Counted from the stretch's first letter, positions 53,088-62,274 are shown. The stretch: 64,000 nucleotides of DNA from Thioalkalivibrio sp. ALJ12 (GCF_000378305.1 NZ_KB899538.1:1086001-1150000), one strand, 5' to 3'. The notes: generated from the sequence alone by a model not told the origin. Numbers and translations are program-made.

Positions 53088-55268
53088 ATGACAAAGAACC
53101 ATTCCCCCGGGGTGCCGGAAGGCGAACTGGATATTGGCCGACTGCTCGGCCAGTTGCTGGACCACAAGTGGCTGATCATTTTCATAACGGCACTGTTTGC
53201 CATTGCGGGCGCGGTATACGCCACGGTGTCCACCCCGATCTACCGCGCCGATGCACTGGTGCAGGTGGAGGACATGGGACGCTTCAGCAGCCCGTTGTCC
53301 AGTGTGCGCGAGATGCTGGGGCAGGAGCCGCGCGTCGAGGCCGAGCTGCAGATCCTGCGTTCACGCATGGTCCTCGGGCGCACGGTCGATCAGGAGGCAC
53401 TGGATCTGGTGGTACGCCCGCACCGTATGCCGGTGGTGGGCGATTACCTCGTTCGCCGGGGCATGGAGCGCCCCGCCTTTGCTCAGTCCAGTGTCTGGGC
53501 GGGCGAGTCGATCAACGTGGGCGAGTTCCAGGTGGCCCGAGCCTACGAGGGGCGCACCTTTACGCTGGAGGTCCTGGATGACGATCGTTATCGCCTGATC
53601 AACGGGGATCACGAACTGGGCGAGGGGCGTATCGGCGAGGACGTGGAGTTCTTCGAGGGTGACGTGCGCCTGCGTGTGGCCGAAATGGATGCGGGGCCGG
53701 GTGCGCGTTTTGATATCCAGCGGCGTTCGCGCCTGGCGGCGATCAACAGCCTGCGTGGGCAGTTCGAGGTGGGGCAGCAGGGCCGCGAGAGTGGCGTGTT
53801 CAGCCTGACCCTGACCGATCCGGACCCGCAGCACGCCCAGCGCATCCTGAACACCATCAGCCAGATCTATCTGACGCAGAATGTTCAGCGCAAGGCCGCC
53901 GAGGCCGAGAAGAGCCTCGAGTTCCTCGAGGAGAAGGTCCCGGATGTGCGCGATCAGCTGCAAACCGCCGAGGATGCGCTGAACGAGTACCGCACGGAGC
54001 GCGACAGCGTGGATCTCTCGCAGGAGACCCGTGCCGTGCTCGACCGCCTGGTCAACCTGGAACGTCAGCTCAACGAGCTGGAGTTCGAGGAGGCCGAGAT
54101 CTCCCGGCGGTACACGGCCAGCCATCCGACCTATGCGGCCCTGATCGACAAACGCCAGAAGCTGCAGGAGGAGCGCAACCGGCTGAACCAGGAGGTCAGC
54201 GCGCTGCCGGAGACCCAGCAGCAGATCCTGCGTCTCAACCGGGATGTGGAGGTCAACCAGGACATCTACGTCCAGCTGCTCAATCGCATGCAGGAGATGG
54301 ATATCGCCCGCGCCAGCACGGTGGGCAATGTCCGCATCCTGGACGACGCCCAGGCGGGGCTGTCCGCGGTCGAACCGCAGCGCAACCTGATCGTGATGCT
54401 GTCCACGGTATTTGGTGGTGGCCTGGCGATCGCGCTGGTGCTGGTGCGCGGGATGTTCAACCGCGGGGTGGAATCGCAGGAGGAAATCGAGGCGATCGAC
54501 CTGCCGGTGTATGCCAGCGTGCCGCGTTCCAGGGCGCAGGAGAACCTGCTGCGCCGCGTGAAACGGAGCAACCAGCCGCGCGGCTACGATGTCCCGGGGG
54601 GCGTGCTGGCCTCGATCGATCCGGCCGACGATTCAATCGAGGCACTGCGTGGCCTGCGCAGCAGCCTGCATTTCGCGATGCTGGAGGCCGAAAACAACCG
54701 CCTGGTGATTACCGGTCCGAGTCCGAATGTGGGCAAGAGCTTTGTCTCGGTTAACCTGGCGACCGTCTGTGCCCAGGCGGGGCAGCGCGTGCTGATCATC
54801 GACGCCGATCTGCGCAAGGGGCATGTACACCACGCCTTCGGTCAGCGCAGCGACGGGGGACTCTCGGAGTTTCTGGCGGGCCAGGAATCCCTGGAAGGCG
54901 TGCTGCGCCGCACGGACATCCAGGGGCTGGACTACATCGCCCGTGGCAGCGCGCCACCGAACCCGTCGGAGTTGCTGATGAGCGACCGTTTCAGCCGCAT
55001 GCTGGAACAGCTCAGCCGGGATTACGACCTGGTGCTGATCGACACGCCGCCGATCCTGGCGGTCACCGATGCGGCCGTGGTCGCACGCCAGTGCTCGACC
55101 ACCTTGATGGTGGTGCGCTTCCAGTTGAACCCGCTGCGCGAGATCGAATCGGCACGGCGCCGTCTCGATGCGGCGGGGGTCGATGTGCGTGGCTGTATCC
55201 TGAACTCGATCGAGTACAAGGCCTCGACCAGCTACGGCTACGGCTATTACCACTACTCCTACAAGTAG
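53088..55268 (+). CDS. wzc: Polysaccharide co-polymerase/tyrosine autokinase Wzc
   Basis: 726 residues. Two membrane helices (about 27-50 and 430-450) flank a periplasmic coiled-coil domain (about 260-400). A C-terminal BY-kinase follows: Walker A GPSPNVGKSFVSVNL, Walker A' VLIIDADLRKGHVHH and Walker B DLVLIDTPPILAVTDAA. It ends in a tyrosine cluster (SYGYGYYHYSYK), the autophosphorylation tail controlled by Wzb. It sets chain length and export with Wza. A terminator follows. Confidence 0.95.
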   Translation: MTKNHSPGVPEGELDIGRLLGQLLDHKWLIIFITALFAIAGAVYATVSTPIYRADALVQVEDMGRFSSPLSSVREMLGQEPRVEAELQILRSRMVLGRTVDQEALDLVVRPHRMPVVGDYLVRRGMERPAFAQSSVWAGESINVGEFQVARAYEGRTFTLEVLDDDRYRLINGDHELGEGRIGEDVEFFEGDVRLRVAEMDAGPGARFDIQRRSRLAAINSLRGQFEVGQQGRESGVFSLTLTDPDPQHAQRILNTISQIYLTQNVQRKAAEAEKSLEFLEEKVPDVRDQLQTAEDALNEYRTERDSVDLSQETRAVLDRLVNLERQLNELEFEEAEISRRYTASHPTYAALIDKRQKLQEERNRLNQEVSALPETQQQILRLNRDVEVNQDIYVQLLNRMQEMDIARASTVGNVRILDDAQAGLSAVEPQRNLIVMLSTVFGGGLAIALVLVRGMFNRGVESQEEIEAIDLPVYASVPRSRAQENLLRRVKRSNQPRGYDVPGGVLASIDPADDSIEALRGLRSSLHFAMLEAENNRLVITGPSPNVGKSFVSVNLATVCAQAGQRVLIIDADLRKGHVHHAFGQRSDGGLSEFLAGQESLEGVLRRTDIQGLDYIARGSAPPNPSELLMSDRFSRMLEQLSRDYDLVLIDTPPILAVTDAAVVARQCSTTLMVVRFQLNPLREIESARRRLDAAGVDVRGCILNSIEYKASTSYGYGYYHYSYK

Positions 55269-55315
55269 TGGTCCAGGGGGGCCGCTAAACAGTGGCCCCA
55301 TCTGACGCACCCCTG

Positions 55316-55341
55316 GCCCCGGCAAATGCCGGGGCTTTTTT
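55316..55341 (+). terminator. Rho-independent terminator of wza-wzb-wzc
   Basis: GCCCCGG and CCGGGGC arms around CAAATG, followed by six T's (55336-55341), 48 bp after the wzc stop. Confidence 0.88.
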
Positions 55342-55721
55342 GTGGCGCGGATCGGGTGCCGCCAGCCATGGGCCACGCCTTTGCCCTGGCCGGTTCTGCG
55401 TGACCCCCGCTGCGCGTGTGCAGTCTTTCAGTCGATTGCCAGGCGAATGACCCGGGCGGCCCGCACTGGCTGCTGGCCAGCGGACGTTGGGGTGCCCAGT
55501 CTGCCGGCGGGTTTCAGTGGGTTTCCTGCGCGGCGCGGAGAGTCGAAAGCCAGCTAACGGGTGTGTACCCGGGGGCGAACGATGCCGTGCGGTCCGGTTG
55601 GGGATGCGCGGCCGTGGCGGGCTTCCCGATTCAGAGGGGGGCTGGTTGTGTCGAATCTGGCAGGCGAACAAGGGCAGGCGACGCGGGTGCGTGCAGGCAC
55701 GCAGGGTGTCTGGAAGGAAGG
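55342..55721. other. Spacer between wzc and yjbH with no visible gene
   Basis: 380 bp lying after the wzc terminator and before the hairpin that ends yjbH. Short open frames here lack ribosome binding sites and recognisable sequence. I see no repeat or RNA. Confidence 0.4.
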
Positions 55722-55750
55722 GGTGTCCGGGGCGCGACGCCCCGGACACC
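55722..55750 (-). terminator. Strong stem-loop just after the yjbH stop
   Basis: A 13-bp perfect stem, GGTGTCCGGGGCG (55722-55734) with CGCCCCGGACACC (55738-55750), CGA loop. On the minus strand it is followed by TTCCTTCC, a weak U-rich tail, 6 bp after the yjbH stop. Confidence 0.65.
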
Positions 55751-55756
55751 GGGGGA

Positions 55757-57871
55757 TTAACGCCAGGTGGCGTCGGGCTCGTCCCAGTAGCGGCCGACCT
55801 GACGTTCTTCGGTGATGTCGAACAGCTGATGACGCCGGTTCAGGCGCGCACCACCGTCGCGGGTCAGCGGCTGCCAGGCGATGTTGGCCCGGTTGCGGCT
55901 GGAGGTGGAGAAGAAGGAGTCGTAGGGGACCGACAGGTACAGGCCCTTGTCGAAGCTGCCTTCGCCGAAATCGTCACCAGCATCGGTGAAGGTCGACCAG
56001 GCGCCGACCCGCACGCCATTGGCGAATTCGCGCGAGAAGTCGAGGGTGGTCCCGAGGTCGCCCGCCAGATAGCGGCCTACGCTCACCCGTGCATGGATGT
56101 CCTGCACGCCGGTGTCGATGTAGGTGGTCACATGCCCGGTCACCTGCTCGTAGTCCCGCAGGCCGAACTGCTGGTTAAACTCGCGCTGGCGTACCCAGTT
56201 GGCATCGACGCCGATGGCCCAGCGGCTGTTGAACGGCCGGTACAAGACCTCGGCCCCGACACCCGCGTACATCATCTCCAGAAGGCCACCGTAGCCCATC
56301 GCGTACCAGTTCTTGCCCAGTCGCTTGGTGTGGGTGGCCTGCAGGTTGGAGATGCCTACGCTGGTCTCGGCGAGATAGTCGCCGATGTGGGTGCGCACGC
56401 GGGGCAACTCGGAATCGGCGATGTATTCGTAGTTCTCGAGGTTGTCGGCCAGGGTTGTCGTGAGCATGGACGAGATCCAGGTGCCCTGGGCGAGGTGATA
56501 GCTGGCATCGAGATAGGCGGACAGCCGGTACAGATAGCCGTCGGGGCCGCCAAAGTTCTGTTCCAGAGAGGGGCCTGCGCCCCATTCGAAGCGCCGGGGT
56601 TCGGCCTCGTAAAGGACCTCGCCGCGATCATTGTTCGTCGTAGGTTCGATATCGCGTACCCGCACGCTGTGCCGGTAGTCGGTCTCGTGATCCGCGGAGG
56701 CCAGTGCGCGGCCAAAGGCCTCCCGGTCGTGCAGGCTCTCGCGCAGGTCGAGCCCCAGTGTCTGCCAGCGGTACTGGAAGGTGTGGATGCCGGCATCGGC
56801 CTGCGCCTCAAGCAGACGGTTGGCCCGCCCTTCGGACTGCTTCAGGTTGCGGTAACGGGCCGGTTCGCCCGTGACCTCGATGGTGTCGCCGACCTGGCGG
56901 ATCTCGGTCACGTAGATCCCGGCATTGGTATTGAGGTCCGTGGCCACCGCATCCCAGTCGCGGCGCTCCACATGGGCGGGGTCGACTGGGGCCGGGTCGT
57001 CGGCCTTGGGCTGCGAGAGCCGCGCCAGGTTGGTCGTGAAATGGAGGCCCACCATCGCGGTATTGCCGCGCTGCCAGCCGGTATGCAGCTCAATGCTGTT
57101 GGTCAGTTTCAGCCGCGCGCCGAAATTAAAGCGGGAATCCTGTTCCTGGGCGTTGTCCTGAGGTTCTTGCTGATAGGTGTTGCCCTCGTATTCGACTTGA
57201 AGCAGCAGGCGGTCCCAGGGCGTCTGGTACTCGACCCCCCCGAACAGGGCCGCCGGGCCACGGAACATCTGGTGCGTGGCGACCTCGCCGCCTTGACCAC
57301 CCCCGGCGGACCGTGGGCGTTCGTCAAAGCTGTCGTCAATCCAGCCAAGCGGTGATTCGATATCGCCGTGATTGCCCAGGTAACCCCAGCCAATCCCCAG
57401 GGAGAAGTCGAAGTTGTTCCAGCGCTTGTTGGCAACCAGGTACTCGCCACCGAACAGGGTCGTGCCGCCCAGGTCCTGAAAACCGACGGCCACTTCCGGG
57501 ATATAGCGGCTCTCCTCGACCAGGCGGAGTTTGATGTCCGCGCCTTTGTCGATGTTGTAACGGTCGTCATCGCCGGCGGCCAGATATGGTCGGTTCTCGA
57601 CCTGTATATAGCGAAAGCCGAGTTCCATCCAGTCGAGCGGCTGTACGAAGACGCTCCAGCGACGGTAGGGGTAGGTGCGGTTCCAGCCGGCGGCGAAGTG
57701 ACCGGCATCACCGGTGCGGGCCGTGGGGGTCTGCATCAGACCGATCCCGCCGGTATCCCGCTGGCCCTGGCCGAGTCCGAATTCCTCGGCCTGTGCCGTG
57801 GGCAGGCCCAGGCCGAGGAGCACGGCGACCACCAGGCTGCGGCGGCGCATGCGCAAAGGTGTAGCGTTCAT
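55757..57871 (-). CDS. yjbH: Exopolysaccharide outer-membrane protein YjbH
   Basis: 704 residues. Signal peptide (LVVAVLLGLGLPTAQA), then GGIGLMQTPTARTGDAGHFAAGWNRTYPYRRWSVFVQPLDW, the diagnostic YjbH opening. The rest is many beta strands, as for two linked outer-membrane barrels with a periplasmic domain between; the C-terminal part includes GVGAEVLYRPFNSRWAIG and WQPLTRDGGARLNRRHQLFD. YjbH/GfcD proteins form the outer-membrane part of an exopolysaccharide secretion system. It overlaps yjbG by 4 bp, supporting the start at 57871. Confidence 0.9.
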   Translation of the reverse strand: MNATPLRMRRRSLVVAVLLGLGLPTAQAEEFGLGQGQRDTGGIGLMQTPTARTGDAGHFAAGWNRTYPYRRWSVFVQPLDWMELGFRYIQVENRPYLAAGDDDRYNIDKGADIKLRLVEESRYIPEVAVGFQDLGGTTLFGGEYLVANKRWNNFDFSLGIGWGYLGNHGDIESPLGWIDDSFDERPRSAGGGQGGEVATHQMFRGPAALFGGVEYQTPWDRLLLQVEYEGNTYQQEPQDNAQEQDSRFNFGARLKLTNSIELHTGWQRGNTAMVGLHFTTNLARLSQPKADDPAPVDPAHVERRDWDAVATDLNTNAGIYVTEIRQVGDTIEVTGEPARYRNLKQSEGRANRLLEAQADAGIHTFQYRWQTLGLDLRESLHDREAFGRALASADHETDYRHSVRVRDIEPTTNNDRGEVLYEAEPRRFEWGAGPSLEQNFGGPDGYLYRLSAYLDASYHLAQGTWISSMLTTTLADNLENYEYIADSELPRVRTHIGDYLAETSVGISNLQATHTKRLGKNWYAMGYGGLLEMMYAGVGAEVLYRPFNSRWAIGVDANWVRQREFNQQFGLRDYEQVTGHVTTYIDTGVQDIHARVSVGRYLAGDLGTTLDFSREFANGVRVGAWSTFTDAGDDFGEGSFDKGLYLSVPYDSFFSTSSRNRANIAWQPLTRDGGARLNRRHQLFDITEERQVGRYWDEPDATWR

Positions 57872-58632
57872 GGCAGTTTCCGAAGTGTGCAGTTGTCGCC
57901 CGGCAAACGGGTCGCAAGAAAGCGGGGTAGGCGCTGGTTGAGCAGGTCACCCTCTACCGACCCCCCCAGGTCACGGACATGGAGGTGCGTCATCACCCGG
58001 GTCCCGGGGGCGATCGCGGTGTCCTCACGGTTCCAGGGCGCGGCGCCGAATACGTGGACCTCGCCGACCGGCGAAACCACGGCGGCCGTGTCCGTGCCGC
58101 GCAGCGCCGTGCGCGAGGGCTTGGCGAGCAGGTCCTGCAGGGTCATCCCCGGGGTCCATTCATGGCGGTCCACACCATCCAGGGACCACAACTCCACCCA
58201 GTCGGGCGGGGTGCAGTAGCCAATGTGCTTCATGCCGGTGGGGTCGGGCGCTTGGCGCAGATTGGCCAGGAGCCAGGGCAGGTCGAGGCGCTCGGCACTG
58301 CGTACATTGGGTGCCGTCTCCATCGCGTCGACGGTTTCGCTCCAGGAATCGAGTGCCCGGGCCACCTCGGGGCGTCCGCCGATGTCCATCGTCTGTCCGA
58401 TCAGTTCGATTTCGGCCAGGAGCCGTCGGCGTTCGTGGTCGATGGGGCGTACATCGCGGCTACGCAGGGCGAAACCGTAGGCCCAGTCGATGGGTTCGGA
58501 CAGTTCTTCCTGCCAGGTCACCCAGGTTTCGGCGAGCGAGGGCGGGGCCGGCGTGTCGTCGGTCGAGCCCACCGTTGGGGCCAGGGCCAGCAAGCCCACG
58601 GCCAGCCACATGGGATGAAAATGGCGTTGCAT
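57868..58632 (-). CDS. yjbG: GfcC/YjbG-like periplasmic polysaccharide protein
   Basis: 254 residues from ATG 58632, the second of two adjacent ATGs and 4 nt past AGGAGG. Signal peptide (LAVGLLALAPTVGST), then a GfcC/YjbG-like domain with TWVTWQEELSEPIDWAYGFALRSRD and a SLBB-like C-terminal half (WTPGMTLQDLLA, VHVFGAAPWN). GfcC is a periplasmic helper in capsule assembly. Part of the yjbEFGH-type operon. Confidence 0.78.
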   Translation of the reverse strand: MQRHFHPMWLAVGLLALAPTVGSTDDTPAPPSLAETWVTWQEELSEPIDWAYGFALRSRDVRPIDHERRRLLAEIELIGQTMDIGGRPEVARALDSWSETVDAMETAPNVRSAERLDLPWLLANLRQAPDPTGMKHIGYCTPPDWVELWSLDGVDRHEWTPGMTLQDLLAKPSRTALRGTDTAAVVSPVGEVHVFGAAPWNREDTAIAPGTRVMTHLHVRDLGGSVEGDLLNQRLPRFLATRLPGDNCTLRKLP

Positions 58633-58649
58633 CATGCCTCCTGCGAGGG

Positions 58650-59327
58650 CTACCACCAGGGGCGAGCCACCTGCCAGGCGATCGAGGGGCCATCCGGCCA
58701 GGCCTGGCCGTCGTATGCCCATAGATCGCGGGTTTCGGGGTCACGCCAGAAATCGGCGCGAGTCGTTCCGGCACCTTCCCAGTCGATACGCTCGCGGCAG
58801 CGCTCGAGTTCCAGAGTCACGAGGGGGAGGTCCCGCGATGTGCGAGTCCCGCAGTCCAGGGTGCCCTCGCCGACATGGCGGACAATGGCGCCGGAGGGTG
58901 CGCGGACATGCCGTTCGACCTGGTAGGTGGCGGGGCTTGCCTGGCGCCAGGGGGGGGCATCGGCATCGGGGTGGTGGGTTCCCAGAAGGTCCTGTTCGAG
59001 ACCGGACGTGGCAAACAGCCCCCCGTCGCGCAGCTGCAGCGAAAGGCCCTCGGCACTCGGCCAGAAGGTGTGTTCGTCGGAGAGGGCCCCAAGGATCAGC
59101 AACCCCTGATGGTGTTCGGTGCGAACCGCGAGCGACGCATAGGGGATCTCCTCTGCCCGGGAGCTCACATCCGGCCCGCCCGTGACCATGCCTTGCAGGG
59201 ATGCCCCCAGCGGCGTGGGCCCCCCGCTACCGCAGCCCGTGACCAGGCTCACGAAAACTCCAAGGCCCAGACATGCGAAAGCCGCCCGGAGGCGGCCTTC
59301 GCGAAGGAAGTGCGAATTGGTTCGCAT
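58650..59327 (-). CDS. yjbF: GfcB/YjbF-like lipoprotein
   Basis: 225 residues. Signal with lipobox SLVTGC (Cys about 32). A beta-rich domain follows, with SLAVRTEHHQGLLILGAL and ADFWRDPETRDLWAYDGQAW, which match the GfcB/YjbF family of surface-polysaccharide lipoproteins. It sits between the yjbE-like and yjbG genes, as in E. coli. Confidence 0.78.
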   Translation of the reverse strand: MRTNSHFLREGRLRAAFACLGLGVFVSLVTGCGSGGPTPLGASLQGMVTGGPDVSSRAEEIPYASLAVRTEHHQGLLILGALSDEHTFWPSAEGLSLQLRDGGLFATSGLEQDLLGTHHPDADAPPWRQASPATYQVERHVRAPSGAIVRHVGEGTLDCGTRTSRDLPLVTLELERCRERIDWEGAGTTRADFWRDPETRDLWAYDGQAWPDGPSIAWQVARPWW

Positions 59328-59336
59328 GGGCGTTCG

Positions 59337-59639
59337 TTACCGAGTGCCGGTAGCGGGGGTGGTACCCGTGCCCGGGGTGGTACCGGTACCCGGAGTCGTA
59401 CCGGTGGAGGCAATCAGGCCCACCAGGCGACCGGAGCGGGTCGCAATACGCGACACCGCGCCCGGTTCCGAACGCGCGGCTGCGGAGATGCCACCCGAGG
59501 GGGTGCCACCGGCGACCGGCGAGCTGGGGTTCCCCTGCGGGGCACTGGCGCTGGCGCCCGCGCCGGCGGACTGCGCCATCACCGGGCCGGCTACGAACAC
59601 ACTGGCAACAATGGCTGTGGCGAATATCTTCTTGATCAT
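59337..59639 (-). CDS. yjbE: YjbE-like small secreted protein with Thr/Gly/Pro repeat tail
   Basis: 100 residues from ATG 59639 with GAGGAA before it. Signal peptide (IFATAIVASVFVAGPVMAQS), a small Ala/Ser/Gly-rich body, and a tail made of T-G-T-T-P-G repeats (three copies of an 18-bp unit, 59355-59408 approximately). E. coli YjbE likewise is a small secreted protein ending in a Gly/Thr-rich tail and is the first gene of yjbEFGH. Role in exopolysaccharide production is known only genetically. The protein is short and low-complexity, so the family call rests mainly on position and form. Confidence 0.6.
   Translation of the reverse strand: MIKKIFATAIVASVFVAGPVMAQSAGAGASASAPQGNPSSPVAGGTPSGGISAAARSEPGAVSRIATRSGRLVGLIASTGTTPGTGTTPGTGTTPATGTR
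59355..59408. repeat. Tandem 18-bp repeat in the yjbE-like gene
   Basis: About three degenerate copies built around GTGGTACC(C/G)GT(G/A)CCCGG, encoding a T-G-T-T-P-G unit on the minus strand. Change in copy number keeps the frame. Confidence 0.65.
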
Positions 59640-59914
59640 GGTCACGTTCCTCACTTCACCGGGGGGGTGTCTTGTACCGGAGGACAGTCTAGGAAGGGAT
59701 GCCTGAAAGCGACAGCGGAGGGGGGCGATTCTGAGACATGAATACGAGGTTTCTCATACGTGTTTTGAACGGCTTGGAAGTTTTGCGGCCTGGAGGTCAC
59801 ATTCAGCCGCCGGCTTTGCGTGCCCGGATTTTCACGCAGCGTTCAGGTCTTCGCCGCTAACTTGAATGATGCAGTTGTGCAGTGCGGTCCGGTGGCCGCG
59901 CAACGGAGGCAGAG

Positions 59915-60370
59915 ATGAAGAAGACAGTGTTGTTAGCGGCGGTGGCGAGCGTGACCTTTCTGCTCGCCGGTTGCCAGACGCCGCCCACCAAACAGCAGAC
60001 CGGTGCAGTGATCGGTGGTGCGGCCGGCGGCGTCATTGGTTCCCAGATCGGCGGTGGTCGGGGGCGGACCGCGGCGATCATCGCGGGTACGCTGGCCGGC
60101 GCAGCGATCGGCGGCTCCGTTGGACGCACCATGGACCAGGTCGATCGCCAGCAGGTCTCGCATGCCCTGGAACACAATCCGGATCATCGGGCATCCACCT
60201 GGCAGAACCCCAATACCGGGTACCAGTATCAGGCCACCCCCACGCGCACCTATCAGGCGTCCGGGCAGGACTGCCGCGAGTACCAGGTGCAGACGACGAT
60301 GAACGGACAGCCGGAAACGGTGAACGGTACGGCGTGCAGGGATGCGCAGGGACGCTGGGTCAATCAGTAA
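59915..60370 (+). CDS. Glycine-zipper outer-membrane lipoprotein (17-kDa antigen-like)
   Basis: 151 residues from ATG 59915, with GGAGG upstream. Lipobox LLAGC (Cys about 20), then a glycine zipper (TGAVIGGAAGGVIGSQIGGGRGRTAAIIAGTLAGAAIGG, in two stretches) that can pack in the outer membrane, then a small domain with CREYQVQTTMNGQPETVNGTACRDAQGRW, the RT0821/Lpp0805-type surface antigen signature with two cysteines. Function in the family is unclear. Confidence 0.85.
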   Translation: MKKTVLLAAVASVTFLLAGCQTPPTKQQTGAVIGGAAGGVIGSQIGGGRGRTAAIIAGTLAGAAIGGSVGRTMDQVDRQQVSHALEHNPDHRASTWQNPNTGYQYQATPTRTYQASGQDCREYQVQTTMNGQPETVNGTACRDAQGRWVNQ

Positions 60371-60387
60371 GACCGGTCATCTCCCAC

Positions 60388-60416
60388 AAAAAAGCCCCGC
60401 GATCGCGGGGCTTTCT
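60388..60416. terminator. Bidirectional terminator between the lipoprotein gene and soxB
   Basis: AAAAAAGCCCCGC, a GATC turn, GCGGGGCTTTCT: an 8-bp GC-rich stem with an A-tract on one side and T's on the other, in a convergent gap. Confidence 0.85.
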
Positions 60417-60438
60417 CGTTCCTGGACCTGCGGCAGGA

Positions 60439-62250
60439 TCAGGAGGGACGGTACATGTCCTCGGTCGTCGGGACATAGCCGAGGTTGTCCTCGCCGATAC
60501 CCTTGACCTTCGGCTCGTTGAGTTTGCTGATGCGAACACCGTCGGACTGGTTGCGCAGGTACTCGGCGACGTTGTCCCAGATCATCGTGCCGGTACCGCC
60601 CGCCGGCTCCTGCTGGACGCTGGCCCAGCCGGCGACGACGTATTCCTTGTCCGGATCGATCTTCTCGCCGCCCAGCTCCATCTCGGAGATGCGGCTACCG
60701 ATCTCGGCTTCCGGATCGATCGCATAGCGGAGGCCGCCCACGCGGACCATGTCGCCCCCCTGCTGGTAGAACGGGTCGGCGTTGAACAGGTTGTCGGCGA
60801 CGTCTTCCAGGATGTCCTTGATCTGCGCGCCGGTCATGGCGTTGCGGGTCGTCTCCGGATAGGTCAGGCCGGTCTGGTCCATGATGTGCTCGAAGGTGAT
60901 CGGCATGCCCGGGAGTACGGTAGTGCCCCAGCGGAAGCCCGGCGAGAACGCGATCTGGGCATCGTGGACCTCCATCAGCGCATCACAGATCAGCTGGTCG
61001 AAGGTGCCGTTGAAATTGCCGCGACGGAACAGCAGGTCCTCGGCCACGGCCAGCTCTTCGGAGAGCTTCTCTTCCATGTTGAAGGTGTCGCCGTCGTAGG
61101 TGACTTCCTGGCTGCGCATGTTGTCGACGAACTCGGCCATCTCCGGATCTTCGTCCAGGAGGTTGGCGAACACCGGGACCAGGCGGTATTCCCAGTCCTT
61201 GATCTCGCCGTCGCGGAAATCGAAGTCCAGCACGCCAACGAACTTGGCATTGGAGCCGGCGTTGGTCACCAGGCAGGTGCCACCATCGGGGCGTTCTACC
61301 GGCAGCGGCTGCGGGACGGCATCGTGCGTGTGACCGCCCATGATCGCGTCGAGACCCTCGACCATGCCCGCCATCTTGATGTCCACGTCCATGCCGTTAT
61401 GCGACAGCGCGACCACGATCTCGGCGCCTTCTTCGCGCGCGGCGTTGACCTGGCGTTGCATGTCGTCCGGACGAATGCCGAACGACCACTGCTCGACCAT
61501 CCAGCGCGGGTTGGCGATCGGGGTGTAGGGGAACGCCTGGCCGATCACGGCGACGTTGACACCGTTCAACTCGCGGATCACGTACGGCTTGAAGATCAGG
61601 TCCCCCCAGTCCACGTCGCGCACGTTCTGGGCGACGAAGTCGATCCCGGCATCGGCGAAATCGCCGTTGACGACTTCTTCCACACGGTCGGCTCCGTAGG
61701 TGAATTCCCAGTGGCCGGTCATGATGTCGATGCCCAGCAGCTTCTGTGCATCGACCATGTCCTGGGCATTGGTCCACAGCGCGGTGCCCGAGCCGCCACC
61801 CCAGGTGTCGCCACCGTCCAGCAACAGCGAGTTCGGGCGCGAGTCGCGCAGCTTCTTGACCAGTGTCTTCAGCTGCGGGAAGCCGCCGACACGACCGTAC
61901 TGTTCGGCCGCCTCCATGAAGTTCAGGTTGGTGTAGGCGTGGGCAAAGATGCTGTCGCGTTCGACGTCATAGTGCTTGAGGAAGTGCTCGCCGACGATGT
62001 GCGGCGGGCGGTTGCGCATATCGGCTACGCCCAGGTTCACGTTGGGCTCGCGGAAATAGATCGGCTTGAGCTGCGCATGGCAGTCGGTGTAGTGCAGCAG
62101 ATGCACATTGCCGAAGCGATCCAGCATGTCGTACGGGTCTCCCGAGGTGCCGTACTTGCCATTGGTGGCCTTGGCGCAGCCCGCCAGGGGGAAGCCGGCC
62201 ACGCTGGCGGCGGCCAGCAGCTGCATGAATTCGCGGCGTGAGATATGCAT
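60439..62250 (-). CDS. soxB: Sulfur-oxidation protein SoxB (sulfate thiohydrolase)
   Basis: 603 residues. Tat signal SRREFMQLLAAAS followed by FPLAGC, which also fits a lipobox. The mature part is a 5'-nucleotidase-like metallophosphatase: LHYTDCHAQLKPIYFREP (metal ligands Asp and His), LLDGGDTWGGGSGTALW, TGHWEFTYG, SHNGMDVDIKMA and GGHTHDAVPQPL. These are the SoxB versions of the dimanganese site. It hydrolyses the sulfone group from SoxY-bound intermediates during thiosulfate oxidation in the periplasm. No other sox gene is next to it. Confidence 0.95.
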   Translation of the reverse strand: MHISRREFMQLLAAASVAGFPLAGCAKATNGKYGTSGDPYDMLDRFGNVHLLHYTDCHAQLKPIYFREPNVNLGVADMRNRPPHIVGEHFLKHYDVERDSIFAHAYTNLNFMEAAEQYGRVGGFPQLKTLVKKLRDSRPNSLLLDGGDTWGGGSGTALWTNAQDMVDAQKLLGIDIMTGHWEFTYGADRVEEVVNGDFADAGIDFVAQNVRDVDWGDLIFKPYVIRELNGVNVAVIGQAFPYTPIANPRWMVEQWSFGIRPDDMQRQVNAAREEGAEIVVALSHNGMDVDIKMAGMVEGLDAIMGGHTHDAVPQPLPVERPDGGTCLVTNAGSNAKFVGVLDFDFRDGEIKDWEYRLVPVFANLLDEDPEMAEFVDNMRSQEVTYDGDTFNMEEKLSEELAVAEDLLFRRGNFNGTFDQLICDALMEVHDAQIAFSPGFRWGTTVLPGMPITFEHIMDQTGLTYPETTRNAMTGAQIKDILEDVADNLFNADPFYQQGGDMVRVGGLRYAIDPEAEIGSRISEMELGGEKIDPDKEYVVAGWASVQQEPAGGTGTMIWDNVAEYLRNQSDGVRISKLNEPKVKGIGEDNLGYVPTTEDMYRPS

Positions 62251-62274
62251 GAGGGTCCTACCTCTCTCTACAGT

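Noticed and set aside
55487-57355. A long plus-strand open frame opposite yjbH.
   Set aside because: No ribosome binding site or domain; it mirrors the codon bias of yjbH.
59760-59800. Sigma-54-like TTGG...TTTGC string near the yjb promoter region.
   Set aside because: The GG and GC elements are separated by 7 bp instead of the required 10 bp and lie in the wrong orientation for yjbE.
59866-62241. A long plus-strand open frame through the glycine-zipper gene and across soxB.
   Set aside because: Its product shows no family features, it reads through the terminator at 60388-60416, and soxB on the other strand is unambiguous.
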